The notes below the pieces were generated by a model. The model had not been told where the DNA came from, made no database searches, and was given only the letters and a program-made list of their open reading frames with translations. Positions 43,121 through 53,725 of a stretch of 64,000 nt of DNA are shown one piece after another. Within the stretch, counting starts at the first letter, position 1; each line of letters starts with the position of its first letter. Source of the stretch: Maniola hyperantus. Taxonomy: Eukaryota; Arthropoda; Insecta; Lepidoptera; Nymphalidae. The stretch spans positions 1,838,492-1,902,491 of the forward strand of contig NC_048560.1 of the NCBI RefSeq assembly GCF_902806685.2. Direction: 5' to 3'. The position numbers were made by a program, and so were the translations under genes.

Positions 43121-43319
43121 TATTACCGACCTGTGTGGTATACCTATTGTTTCTAATGTAATTTCCACAAAAACTATTAGGCAATAGCATAAAGAATTTT
43201 GTCTTCGACATTCTGAAGTAAATGTGAAATGGTACAGAGTCATTAAGAAGGCGAGGAAACAAAATGTGATATCCTTCTTGATAGCGTGACTTTGGTATGT
43301 CAGCAATCCATTTCTTCTT

Positions 43320-43570
43320 CTTTTTTAGGGTTCCGTACCTCAAAAGGAAAAACGGAACTCTTATAGGATCACTGTCTGTCTGTCTGTCCGTCTGTCTGTG
43401 AGTGAGTGAACTATACCAAGTGGGGTATCATATGAAAGGTCTTCACCTGTACATTCTAAAACAGATTTTTATTTATTTTTATGCATCATAGTTTTTGAAT
43501 TATCGAAATCATACGACTGTAGTACGGAACCCTCATTGCGCGAGCCTGACTCGCACTTGGCCGGTTTTTT
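43320..43570 (-). repeat. Repeat R, internally deleted
   Basis: Both ends of R are present but the middle part with the conserved gaccTAGAATCATG block is missing. It interrupts the Harbinger reading frame. Confidence 0.75.
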
Positions 43571-43640
43571 CTCTTCGATAATTCGTTCTTCTTCTGCACA
43601 ACAAAGAAATAATAATCAAATCCTCTTCACTGTCGCTCAT
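43571..43640 (-). pseudogene. Harbinger protein N-terminus, broken
   Basis: From ATG at 43640-43638 the minus strand reads MSDSEEDLIIISLLCRRR and then a few basic residues before the inserted repeat R. Acidic starts followed by a hydrophobic-basic stretch are common in Harbinger nuclease or DNA-binding proteins. It sits about 170 bp inside the right terminus, in the orientation expected of a transposon gene. The rest is not visible. Confidence 0.45.
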
Positions 43641-44394
43641 CTTGCGACGTTGTTGCTCGTACGCGAACGGGTGTAAAAGTGACGCGCAAGTGACGCGAGG
43701 TGCCGCGTACTGAAGTTGTAGTGCGGTAGGCACCGTCGAGCGGCCTGAGGTGAAGCGTTCTGCAGTCGGACTGAAGCGCCGCGCCGCGCCGCTCAGGTGC
43801 GTACGAACCTTTATAGGATCGCTTTGTTGTCTGTCTGTCTGTCTGTCAAGAAACCTACAGGGTACTTCCCGTTGACCTAGAATCATGAAATTTGGCAGAT
43901 AGGTAGATCTTATAGCTGACATTTGGGGAAAAATCTGAAAACCGTGAATTTAGGGTTAGATCACACAAAAAAAATTAAATTGTGGTCATGAACTAATAAT
44001 TAGTATTTTCAACTTTGGAAGTGAGTGACTATATCAAGTGGGGTATCATATGAGAGGTCTTCACCTGTACATTCTAAAACAGATTTTTATTTATTTTTAT
44101 GCATCATAGTTTTTGAATTATCTTGCAAAATGTCGAAAAAATACGACTGTAGTACGGAACCCTCATTGCGCGAGCCTGACTCGCACTTGGCCGGTTTTTT
44201 TTAGAGTGACTAGTTTTTATAATTCATGGCTTGTATTACCTACTTAGTTATTATTGTCAGGCTAATAAATAAAATAAATAAAAAATAAGTCGTAAAAGGA
44301 TCGTCACCGTTGACGGTATAAACTCGAGCCGTCCTGTATTTTTTGTATGAAACTCCTTACTATATACGGCTCGTCGTCCCTGCGCTTATACCTA

Positions 44395-44579
44395 CAGTAG
44401 CCGGCAAGAAATATTTTAGGTACATCGACCTTTAGAATGAGATTTCGGCTTTGTATAGCGTTGTCTCGCTCACTTATACTTATGTGACGTTTTGTCGGTC
44501 TCAACGACAGAGACAACGCTCTACGAAACCACTATCTCTTTCTAAAGATCGATGTTACAATATTTCTTGCCGCCTACTG
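44395..44579. mobile_element. TA-flanked MITE M3
   Basis: CAGTAGCCGGCAAGAAATAT and its near complement at the right end, TA on both sides; matches 25461-25640. Confidence 0.75.
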
Positions 44580-44599
44580 TAAATCTTCCCATATCCGAG

Positions 44600-45320
44600 C
44601 ACGTCGTCTCTTCGTCTCTAATTTTTTTGAAAAAAAAAAAATTATATGGCAGGGCAGTCTTATTTTAAATATTCTCAAAGTTTTAAATTATTTGAGTTAT
44701 ATGTACTTGTGTTTTTTCTAAGGCAACACAATAATATATTTAGAAAGATTTGAGCAAAAAAGAGAAAATTAATTCTTATAGAATTACTTTGTCGTCTTTT
44801 TTATGATATAGGTAAGACCGTAAAGTTATTATTTTATGTGATATTTTACGAGGCATTTATCGGTTCTGCGACGTTTTTACAGTTTTATGACGGTTATTGT
44901 AAGGCAAGCAATTTTGTTGAGCAATTTTATATCTATCTTCGAAGAAAAATATAGATTCAGAATTTAGTTGTCTCTCATTTATTTATTTCTCTCATTTTTA
45001 TCATATTTAAAAAAAATTACAAACAATAAAATATCAGAAACAACAGAAAATAAAATGACAGAAAAATATATATATAAGAAAATAGAACAACATAAATAAA
45101 ATAAAATAAACAACAGAAATATAAAGTATACGTAACAGAAACAACAAACGATAGAATAACAGAAAACTGCCTAAAAGTGTGCTTTTGAGTCCAAAATTCG
45201 TGAATTTTTCGATCAAAACAGTAGGTACAATTTCAGTAAAATTTCAACAGCTTTCATTCAGTTTTTCCTCTTGTAGAATTTAACTTCATGTAGATACTAC
45301 TTACACCATTTTAAAAACCG
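44600..45320. other. A+T-rich spacer
   Basis: Low-complexity, with caacagaaataaa-like words recurring between 45020 and 45160. No gene. Confidence 0.5.
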
Positions 45321-45324
45321 TAAA

Positions 45325-45505
45325 ACGCTGGGGTCCGAGGTTGTTAGAATGGCGGCCTCGTACCGGAAAGCGCAGCATTGTCTCCAAAACAGTCGCAGGG
45401 AACCGCTGGATTCAGGCGGCGCAAGACCGTGGCGTATAATAGTACCTACAAGAGACCTATGTCCAGCAGTGGACGTCTTCCGGTTGATAATAAAAACAAA
45501 TATTG
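45325..45505 (+). mobile_element. RTE-type LINE 3' end
   Basis: cgcagggaaccgctggattc to cagcagtggacgtc with a worn GATAATAA tail. A deletion removes the DDI segment. Confidence 0.75.
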
Positions 45506-45596
45506 GCATCGTTCTACGCGCTTTTGGACAATAATGCTTTTAATGGAATCTGTTCAATGACGGGTGTATAACTTTGATTCGGGAGCTACTGAAGTA

Positions 45597-45765
45597 TTAG
45601 CCTCAATAGCTCAACCGGAAAAGGAGTGGACTGAAAACCGAAAGGTCGACGGTTCAAACCCCGCCCGTTGCACTATTGTCGTACCTACTCCTAGCACAAG
45701 CCTGACGCTTAGTTGGAGAGGAAAGGGGAATATTAGTCATTTAACATAGCTAATATTCTTTTATA
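45597..45765 (+). mobile_element. SINE3
   Basis: Complete: head agcctcaatagctcaaccg, B box cgacggttcaaaccccgcc, A-rich tail. Confidence 0.85.
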
Positions 45766-46589
45766 ATAAAAAATAATAAAAAAATAAAAAAAAGATGATA
45801 ATGACGATGGCATCATTTTATTCGCCAGCCTCTCAATAATTACCCGACCCGACTAAAAATGGGTTTTTGAAATTCCAAACGAAGCCGAGGCTACTTCCTA
45901 AAGTTAGAGATGTCAAAACTTATTTCACTCGAAGTCCTGAAAGAAATACGGAGATATCGGAAAATAAATTTTCGGGATAAATTTTTCCGGAAATAAGTTA
46001 TAGGATTACGTACGTTCAGTAACGCGGGTCGTTATTTACGTCATATTTTACGTAGAAGCCTCTTACGTTTCTTATCATTTCACTTTTTCTCGTATTTTTC
46101 TGTATTTTTCGCATGTTTTCGAAATCTAATAGCGAAAATTCTAACGTTTTTCCTAATCTTAGAATACCTACGTATCTTTTTCTTTTGAAGGATTTATTAC
46201 CGACAAATAGCGCTAATCCTGTTGTATATATATACAATCTTTGAATTTTAATAACAACAAGTCTAAAATAATATTTTGCTATCCCTTTCACAATGCTTCG
46301 TGCGGAAAAGGAGAGCACTAGATTTATAGCCTGCCGAAATTTATTTAAGCTTTTGTTTCCTACAGAATTAGCTCAATTTAAACCACCAGGACCGACAGCT
46401 TAACGTGCTAGCAAATCCAAAAAATAATCAGTCACCCATCAATTTACGGACTTAAATCAAAGGTACTTAACCACTGACCTCTATAAGTACGCTAGACCTG
46501 CGATTGCCAACTTGTCTTCGAAGCAATTCGCAATTTTTGTCGTCATTACAGCACTGATAGTAGCAGTGAGCATTATGTGAGCTACTCGG

Positions 46590-46640
46590 AGGACTTAGAC
46601 TGCATCATCACTTACCACCAGGTGAGATCGCAGTCAACTT
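46590..46640 (+). mobile_element. SINE2 tail fragment
   Basis: cttagactgcatcatcactt and accaccaggtgagatcgcag only. Confidence 0.65.
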
Positions 46641-46855
46641 ACTTGTAATGGAATTCAAAAAAAATCTTGTTGCTAGGTACCAGGGAGATAGGACCCATAA
46701 AGATATCGTATTCAATTCCAAACTTGTCAAAGATAAAAAATATTAACAAGTACCTTTACATCGTTTGATATGAGCACATTTTTACACCGAAGTTACAAAT
46801 TTGCCCGCCCGGGAAAAAGGAGCGAATATCATTTTCATACGCTTATCAGAACGGG

Positions 46856-47093
46856 GTTTTAGAGTTCCGTATTTCACAAGAAAAAGGTACCTATAACCTA
46901 TTTAAGGTTTCCACTGAAAAGTGAAAACCAGCTTGCCGCATGATGCTGCTTTTTTGTTGTTTCGGATTGACCATGCTGCGCAGGCGATACTGGCCGCTAC
47001 AGCGTCACCGTCACTTACAATTCACAAAATTTAAGCAATTCGAGGCACGGAACTCTCGGTGCGCGAGTCCGATTCGCACTTGGCTGTTTTTTT
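46856..47093 (-). repeat. Repeat R, diverged relative
   Basis: agagttccgtatttcac on one side and gcgcgagtccgattcgcac with cttggctgttttttta on the other; the middle is unlike other R copies. Confidence 0.5.
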
Positions 47094-47256
47094 ATCTTTC
47101 ATATCGGAAAATATTAGGGATAGCATATTTTTCGTGGAACCTGTAATATGCATGGTTAGATTACCAGACTTCTACGTACGTATACGAAATTTAAATAATT
47201 CGACAAATCTATAGAAGTTGATATCAAATTCACAAAGTAAAAGATTCGGGTTGTAA

Positions 47257-47449
47257 TCTTCTCTATATATGAAAATAAATCGCTGAATGTGTTGCTTGCA
47301 AATCTCGAGAACAGCTGAGCCGATTCCGCTAATTCTTTTTTCATAATATTTCTTGAAGTACGGGGATGGTTCTTACAGAGAGAAAAATTTAAAAAAATCC
47401 TGAAAATGAATCGAGAGTTAGGCGGTACGAAGTTCGTTGGGGCAGCTAG
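47257..47449 (+). mobile_element. Helitron-like element, subtype D
   Basis: TC start, ctctatatatgaaaataaat, ctcgagaacagctgagccg and the end gcggtacgaagttcgttgg, then CTAG before T. A family distinct from A-C; single copy here. Confidence 0.6.
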
Positions 47450-47471
47450 TTATAAATACAAACGAACAGAC

Positions 47472-47875
47472 AAAAACTGCCCAAGTGCGAGTCAGATTCG
47501 CGCACTGAGGGTTCAGTACCTACTACAATCGTATTTTATCGACATTTTGCATGATAAATCAAAAACTATTATTCCTAAAAATAAATAAAAATCTGTTTTA
47601 GAATGTACAAGAAAAGCCCTTTCATATGATACCCTAGTCGGTATAGTAATCTTACTTTGAAAGTTGAAACATTTGTTCATGGACACATTTTAATTTTTTG
47701 TGATGTAACCACAAATTCACTATTTTTAGATTGTCCTCCTCATGTCTGCTATAAGACCTACCTTCGTCAACGGGAAGTAACATATAGGTTTCTTGACAGA
47801 CAGACAGACAGACAGATAGACAACAAAGTGATAAGGGTTCCGTTTTTCCTTTTGAGGTACGGAAGCCTAAAAATT
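47472..47875 (+). repeat. Repeat R, diverged copy
   Basis: caagtgcgagtcagattcgc to gaggtacggaagcctaaaa with the gacagacagacagacag run. Confidence 0.75.
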
Positions 47876-48387
47876 GACTTCTGAAAATCATAATTATAAA
47901 TATTATAATACGAATTCTTTCAAAGTCGGTTAGAAAGAGATAATCTTTTCATTACCACAAATAGTTCTAGAAAAATGAGTTTTATACCAGAAGGACACTG
48001 CTGTCTAAGCACTTGTTTTATTTCAACACATTGTATTTAAAACTTTATTTGTTAGTTAATAAAGTTTAATTTCCATTACCATATGTCTTGGATATGTATT
48101 GATTTCATAAATTATTGTTATGGAAAATTGAACTTTATGTTTTAAACAATAAGGCGGTTATTCGTGATAGTGATAGCTAGTGTAAGCGTTGCGTGCAATA
48201 TATCACGCTTTAGTGATAAGGAGATGAACACACAGATTAATTTGAGTTACTGTTCCCTCAATTTTAAGCTTTTCCCGGAAAAAGTGGGCTGAAAATTATG
48301 GAAATGGCATAGTTTGTACAAGAAACCATAAGTTTATAATCCGCTAAAACAGACAAATCTGAATGGTGCAATCCGTATAAAAGGAAA
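47876..48387. other. No recognisable gene
   Basis: A+T-rich spacer. A weak relative of the 8129 repeat lies near 48315-48350. Confidence 0.4.
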
Positions 48388-48525
48388 AGCTGACTTCCGA
48401 AAGGTCGCCAGATCAAATCCTTACCGTTGCACTATTGTCGTACCCACTCCCGCACAAGCTTTTCGCTAAGTTGTAGGGGAAAGGGGAATACTAGTCAACT
48501 AACATGGCTAATATTCTTTAAAAAA
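48388..48525 (+). mobile_element. SINE3, head truncated
   Basis: Starts at ccgaaaggtcgccagatc, with body and A tail. Confidence 0.75.
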
Positions 48526-48659
48526 AAAAAGTTCCTCCCAGTGTTGGGGACAATACGCAGAGAAACTTTCAGCTTTTATAAAATAACGAAGGTCTGCCAT
48601 GCGCTGGCTCTCTCTCTATATCGCTTGCTTGGTGGCTTGTTTTGTTCAGTGGTGTTTAG

Positions 48660-48740
48660 TCACTTTTTGTACCGGAAAATCAAAGAGTTTTCACGAGACA
48701 TAAATCCACGCGGACGAAGATGCGGACATCGTTTAGTGAA
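48660..48740 (+). mobile_element. Helitron 3' fragment
   Basis: ccggaaaatcaaagagtttt and aatccacgcggacgaag; the terminal CTAG is mutated. Confidence 0.6.
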
Positions 48741-48994
48741 ATTATAATGGAATGGACTAACTCTCAGCAATGAGTAGGTCCTACCTACTACTAGGTAGGA
48801 ACCTAACCAAAGAAAAACAGAGACCATAAGCTCTCTCATAAATCCGAAGCCCTGAGAGCCAATCAAATTAGCATAAAGAACCACAATTAGCCGCGATTGA
48901 AGCTGACAATAATGGTTTTGAAAATTAATGTACCGGAGAGATTGCGGACCACCATTTATCAAAGGGACTTTCTTTCCCACTGGGCTGCGTTGAC

Positions 48995-49085
48995 GACCGC
49001 CTGGCGCAGTGGTGAGCGCTGTGTTCTTATCAGTGGGAGATCCCGGGTTCGATTCTCGACAGTGAAACTTTGGGATTATAATAAT
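48995..49085 (+). mobile_element. SINE2 head fragment
   Basis: cgcctggcgcagtggtgagc with B box cccgggttcgattctc, then tttgggattataataattt. Confidence 0.8.
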
Positions 49086-49097
49086 TTCTATTTTTTT

Positions 49098-49220
49098 AAC
49101 TGTGATAGCCTAGTGGTTTTGGACGTCCGCCTTCTAATCGGAGGTCGAGGGTTCGATCCTGGGCACGCACCTCTAACTATTCGGAGTTTTCAAAGGTGTG
49201 TGAAGTCTACCAATCCGCAC
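49098..49220 (+). mobile_element. SINE1 head fragment
   Basis: aactgtgatagcctagtggt with B box gagggttcgatcctggg; the body is cut at caatccgcac by a Helitron. Confidence 0.8.
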
Positions 49221-49221
49221 A

Positions 49222-49452
49222 TCAGTACCCTTGTTATAAATGCGAAAGTGTGTTTGTTTGTTGGTTTATTGGTTTGTCCTTCAATCACGTCGCAACGGTG
49301 CAATGGATGGACGTGATTTTTTGCATGGGTATAGATAAAGATCTGGAGCTACAGCTGACATGGGTTATTTTTTATCCCGGAAAATCAAAGAGTTCCCATA
49401 GGATTTAAAAAAAACCTAATTACATGCGGACGAAGTCGCGGGCATCAGCTAG
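49222..49452 (+). mobile_element. Helitron subtype A in SINE1
   Basis: Complete: TC at 49222 after host A, CTAG at 49449-49452 before T. Retains every subtype A block. Confidence 0.85.
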
Positions 49453-49751
49453 TGGCCAATATAGTGGACAATGGACATACTTTGTGACTCAATTATGTTG
49501 GCATGGTCTTTAATTTTCGGTTTCCGCAATTTATAACTTTGTTTTGTGACCCCCTACCACCCTGTATCACCCCCCATCACCCCTCTAGGTAGGGACACGG
49601 AAACATACGATCTGGCTGCGATCCAGAAAGAGTCACAATCTATTTAACTTTTGTTTAATTTCCACTGTCCAAAGCTTTTGTTACTTATATTATCTGAGAG
49701 TAAAATACTTACGCTAGTTTTTTCTGGAACTTCATCTGCCTAGAGCTCAAT

Positions 49752-49821
49752 GACACTTTTATTTCGGAAAGAGGGTATACTTAGATGAATATCTATACCC
49801 TCTTTACGAAATAAAAGTGTC
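49752..49821. repeat. Long hairpin, 28-bp arms
   Basis: GACACTTTTATTTCG-GAAAGAGGGTATA pairs with the right arm with one mismatch around a 14-base loop. Size and near-perfect pairing would suit a small foldback element or an RNA hairpin. Confidence 0.8.
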
Positions 49822-49930
49822 GGAATCTCATGAAAAATACGGAAATGAAATTCCAAAGTTAGCAACACTGTACCTACTCTGTGAATATCCTATGTATATG
49901 GTAGTCTGTGGTCAATATTGTTACTTAGGC

Positions 49931-50073
49931 TGAGATCTATAGAGCGCACTTTGACTTTGCTCAGACTTAAGATTGAGTTAAAACGAGACAGATTTATGTG
50001 AGAGATATAGCTCTGTCTCGTTTTAACTCTGTCTTAAGTCTAAGCTAAGTTAGAATGCGCTCTATAGATCTCA
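49931..50073. mobile_element. Palindromic foldback MITE P1 (subtype 2)
   Basis: TGAGATCTATAGAGCGC at the left end, exact complement at the right, and the gttaaaacgagacagatt centre. Same terminal type as 2105-2230. Confidence 0.8.
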
Positions 50074-50199
50074 CGATCAGTGTCATAGTGAAAATTGTTT
50101 GTTCGTGATTGTGCCGAGAATTTGCCTTTGCCTATTTGCCACGAGATTCTAGTCTTACTATAGGTACCGTTTTAAAGTTAGATGACATCAATGGATGAC

Positions 50200-50335
50200 T
50201 TGATAAGAGCAACCGGCGAGTTTCTTGCTGGTTCTTCTCGGTAGGAACGGCATTCCGAACCAGTGGTAAATTAAACTAGTTAACGATTCATAAGAACTTG
50301 TAATAAGTCTACTTGAATAAAATAAATTCTTGATA
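50200..50335 (+). mobile_element. LINE 3' UTR-like repeat
   Basis: gagcaaccggcgagtttctt, ggaacggcattccgaacc and tacttgaataaaataaat; plus-strand copy of 30870 and 40520. Confidence 0.6.
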
Positions 50336-50357
50336 TATGGTATGAACTTCTTTTATA

Positions 50358-50441
50358 GCAGGTTATAATAAAAAATAAGCATTGATTTATTACAATGAGT
50401 GTAAGCAGTGCGATTATGCCTCTACGAGCTGCACGCCACTG
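50358..50441 (-). mobile_element. hAT-like MITE, one end
   Basis: Minus strand starts CAGTGGCGTGCAGCTCG and matches the first 85 bp of 51355-51489; the other end is lost. Confidence 0.7.
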
Positions 50442-50798
50442 GGTACCTACTTCTTGTCAATATTGACATCATAAATTGCAATCACGATTGTGTTAACGTT
50501 AAACCAGAAGATGATTACAAAGTTACTTGATGTCTAAGCCAAAGCCCCGAAACTAAGTTATTCAGTCAATATTGATCATAGCATGGGAATATCGTACGTT
50601 ATCAACTTATCATAAGTTAGCTAACTTTAGAGTGACTTGCTAAATTGAACTGTAATCAAATTACTTTAGTACCAGGCCATACTCACGCCATAACTCAGAT
50701 TTCTTTGTTTATTCAGATACAAGTTAGCCCTTGACTGCAGTCTCACCTGGTGGTAAGTGATGATGCAGTCTAAGATAGATGCGGGCTAACCTGAGGGT

Positions 50799-50908
50799 CT
50801 AACATGCGCCCCGCGAGAAAATTTTGTCTACGCATTATCTCGTGTTTTTTTCATACAAATAAGACGAGTAAATGCGTAGACAAAATTTTCTCGTGGTGCG
50901 CATGTTAG
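50799..50908. mobile_element. Foldback MITE in SINE2
   Basis: ctaacatgcgcccc, gcgagaaaattttgtctacg on the left against their complements on the right; arms of about 44 bp. Confidence 0.75.
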
Positions 50909-50959
50909 GCGTGCTGGACGGGCATGCTAGTTTTTATTAAACCCATACATACCCCTTTG

Positions 50960-51110
50960 AGACGCCCTCCAGCACGATGGACCGACGATATAAAGAGGCT
51001 GGCGAGAAGTGTCTGGATGAGGAAGGCTGAGGACCGGGTGTGGTGGCGCTCTTTAGGGAAGGCCTATGTCCACCAGTGGACGTCCACAGGCTGATGATGA
51101 TATTTCTTTG
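50960..51110 (+). mobile_element. RTE-type LINE 3' end in SINE2
   Basis: One frame reads RWTDDIKRLASRSWMRKAED then WWRSLGKAYV, followed by GATGATGATATTT. ctttg occurs on both sides, a possible short target duplication. Confidence 0.8.
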
Positions 51111-51354
51111 GTTTCTAGTTTCTACACGGCACCATACCGGTACGCTAAATCGCTTGGCGGCACGGCTTTGCCAGTAGGGTGGCAACTAGCCAACTGCCGA
51201 AGCCTCCCACCACACATATTACCTATCTCTCTCATAGGGTTCCATTTTCATTTGGGTGAACTTAGGTTTACATGTTTAGAGAAGACATGCGAAAGTATCT
51301 GGGAACCTACTGCACTACTACCCCAAGAAAACTAGCACTATACAGCCTTACTGC

Positions 51355-51489
51355 CAGTGGCGTGCAGCTCATAGAGGCATAAACGCACTGCTTACCCTCA
51401 TTGTAATAAATCAATGCTTATTTTTCATTATAACCTGCCGTAAAATACCTAAATGCATACCCTGGCTTAAACTCCTGTGCACGCCACTG
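51355..51489. mobile_element. hAT-like MITE with 8-bp target duplication
   Basis: Termini CAGTGGCGTGCAG and GTGCACGCCACTG, flanked by CTTACTGC at 51347-51354 and 51490-51497. An 8-bp duplication and CAGTG-type ends fit hAT. 135 bp, non-coding. Confidence 0.85.
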
Positions 51490-51624
51490 CTTACTGCCGT
51501 ACTCAGTCGCTTAATCGTTACTTAAGTTTAGTTAAAACGAGACAGAGCTATATCTCTCACGTAAATCTGTCTCGTTTTAACTAAATCTTAAGTAACGATT
51601 AGCGACTCTGAGTACGGCAGTAAG
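51490..51624. mobile_element. Palindromic foldback MITE P1
   Basis: cttactgccgtactcag at the left and ctgagtacggcagtaag at the right are exact complements; the inner arms gttacttaag and gttaaaacgagacag also pair. The hAT MITE sits at its left edge. Confidence 0.8.
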
Positions 51625-51639
51625 AGTCCATCCATCCAT

Positions 51640-52330
51640 GCGTTAAGGTTATAGTTTGGCAAAAAGTTGAATAACCCTGACTTGTTCAGCGCAAAGTGGT
51701 TTTTAACGGTAAAATATAATATTAGGCAAGGATATAACAAAAAAAATTAAAACTCAGTGTTATTTTTGTATCATTTATTTTATCTGGTATTATAGGAGTC
51801 CTCCGTAAACACGTTGCAATGAATACATGGATATACAAAGTAAACGATAAAATGTATATAATTAATAATAAAATGTAAATATATATTATGTATCATTATA
51901 ATTAATATTAATTATGATCTATAATGTATTGGCACCGAAACGACACTTGAATGTATCGAATAATGGACGCTAGTACGATAAGGGATGATTCGTGCTTAAA
52001 CGTGCCGTGTGCGTGCCGTATAGTCCTGTAAGGCTAACGTTCAAACGGGCGGCGACTATACGAATCGATTAGATTTTTTCACGTGTAAGTTTTTACCGCA
52101 CACGAGATCGTGCGTCGTTCACACGATGACCTTTTCCATTCGATTTTAAGGTACGTTAAAAAGCAGTCAGTTGTTTAATACGTATGTGAACGATACAACA
52201 TGAATATAACGGCCAAAGTGCATGTCGTATTCGATAAAATCGTTTCGAGACGCGGCCTTCTCGGTAACAACTTCTGATGGTATACAGGAAATATATTTTT
52301 CGAACACGGGATTTTGCCGTATTATTGCCG
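51640..52330. other. No recognisable gene
   Basis: A+T-rich at first, then CpG-containing sequence from about 51940. No coding frame with a recognisable domain. Confidence 0.4.
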
Positions 52331-52339
52331 TCGTGCTGC

Positions 52340-52485
52340 CAGTGGCGTGCAGGTCATAGAGGCATAAATGCACTGCTTACCCCAGTTGTAATGGCTCAAT
52401 GCATATTTTTCATTATGACCTGCCAGTAAATAGGTTCCTACCTAACTAATGCTTACCCTGGCTTCAAACACTGTGCACGCCACTG
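52340..52485. mobile_element. hAT-like MITE with 8-bp target duplication
   Basis: Termini as at 51355, flanked by CGTGCTGC at 52332-52339 and 52486-52493. Independent insertion of the same family. Confidence 0.85.
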
Positions 52486-52859
52486 CGTGCTGCTCTATTT
52501 GGTAAAATACGTGTGCGGTATACGAGAAAAATATTGCCGTCGGAATATAGCCACGGTTCGCATACGGCACGATTTACTATATACACCTGCCCCAATCTAG
52601 TGCGAATATTCCGATCGAGCGATTGCCGGCAATCTGTATTGCGTTAGGTATTCAATGACTAATGCTTTCATTTATTCTAGGCTATATTTGCTGGCTACAT
52701 TTTCAGCAAGGTGCAAGGTTTTGTAAAATTGCCCATTCTATATCTTGAACGCTATTCTGAATCGCGACAGTAGCGAAGGTACCATTGCTTTTATGTATTA
52801 CTAGGCTTTAATGTTCTGGCCACATACTCGGCCAGTATAGATCTGTAGAAGGATCAAAG

Positions 52860-53270
52860 TGACCGACATAGCTCAACGGGTTGCTAAGCTGAAACAAAAA
52901 TTGGCGGGCCGTATAGTTCGAAGAATCGATTATAGACGTTGACTTGAGATACCAACAAGTTACAGTACGCGGCAGAAAGTAATGTACATCGATGTTTAGA
53001 AGGAAATAGCAGATTTGTAGAGCATAGTCTCTGTCGTTGAGACCGACAAAACGTCACATAGGTTATGAGTGATAGAGACAATGCTCTACAAAGACGTAAC
53101 GTCATTCTAAAGGCCGATGTACATTACTACCGTACCTACTGGAATGGCGACCTCACACCGGAAATCGTAGCGTTGGCAGACCATCCATTAAGTGGACATC
53201 GCGGACGTGGTGGTATCAACCAAGTCGAAGGGAGCCGCTGGATCAGAGCACCGTAATATCTACGAGAACA
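52860..53270 (+). mobile_element. RTE-type LINE split by MITE M3
   Basis: ctcaacgggttgctaagctg to atagacgttga (to 52960) and ggaatggcgacctcacacc to gggagccgctggatcag (from 53142) are consecutive in other RTE copies. The frame is disrupted. Confidence 0.75.
52963..53141. mobile_element. TA-flanked MITE M3 in RTE
   Basis: CAGTACGCGGCAGAAAG start after TA; the middle (gagaccgacaaaacgtcac) is inverted relative to the other M3 copies. The right terminus is worn. Confidence 0.7.
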
Positions 53271-53289
53271 AGACACCATCCGCATGCAT

Positions 53290-53725
53290 TTTTTCACGCG
53301 ACCACATGCCCTGATGACGCGGAATTTCCGCTTTTACTTAGTGCAACTGTTACTTCTATACCAAGAGCATCGAAGAGGAATCTCCGCCCAGATTTGTCGC
53401 GGAAGACTGCACGGGGATAACCGCGGACGGAATTTCCGCAAGATTTGTCCGCTGCCTTAAACAGATGATAAGAATAACGCATTGTAAGCAATTTCACCCT
53501 CACCACCTGGGTGTCTTGTGCACTTCGACCGTCCGTTGTGCCGGATCCTTCATTCCACGCACATGCAAACTGTGGAACCAACTCACATAACTAAATATTA
53601 TTCAAGGGGCGGACCAACAAATTCCTGCAAGGCCGGCAACGCATCGGCAGTTCCTCTGGTGCTGCAAATGGCGGCGGTATTCACTTAACATCAGGTGACC
53701 CGCCAGCTCCAATCGGATATTCGCA
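53290..53725 (+). mobile_element. Non-LTR retrotransposon 3' end
   Basis: One frame reads SFIPRTCKLWNQL, and a shifted frame reads FKGRTNKFLQGRQRIG, the same C-terminus as 8612-8935. A frameshift separates the two, so it is a dead copy. Confidence 0.7.

Larger units (their letters stand above)
41542..43810. mobile_element. PIF/Harbinger-like DNA transposon
   Basis: Termini AGGTTCGTACGCACCTGAGC and the exact complement at 43791-43810 extend inward through GC-rich cggcgcggcgc for about 40 bp. TTA lies on both sides (41539-41541 and 43811-43813), matching the 3-bp target duplication of PIF/Harbinger. The GC-rich subterminal block cggcgcggcgcggcgcttca is repeated at 41561, 41654 and 41766. Most of the inside is later insertions. 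Confidence 0.75.
41501..44203 (-). repeat. Repeat R copy split by Harbinger
   Basis: R sequence runs from ttagtgttccgtacctca to cggaaccctta at 41541 and resumes at 43811 with ttataggatcgctttg, continuing to ggccggtttttttt. Joining the two reconstitutes the R order seen in uninterrupted copies. Confidence 0.8.
50708..51216 (-). mobile_element. SINE2 with two nested insertions
   Basis: Tail and body blocks at 50708-50794, 50932-50959 and 51111-51216 join to the usual SINE2 order. A foldback MITE and an RTE tail fill the gaps. The tRNA head is missing. Confidence 0.8.

Noticed and set aside
43533..43922. 129-codon minus-strand frame as one gene
   Set aside because: It crosses repeat R, the Harbinger terminus and another R piece. 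Only the short acidic N-terminus at 43640-43571 may be real.
46016..46318. 100-codon minus-strand frame
   Set aside because: No recognisable motif, low-GC composition, no relatives in the window.
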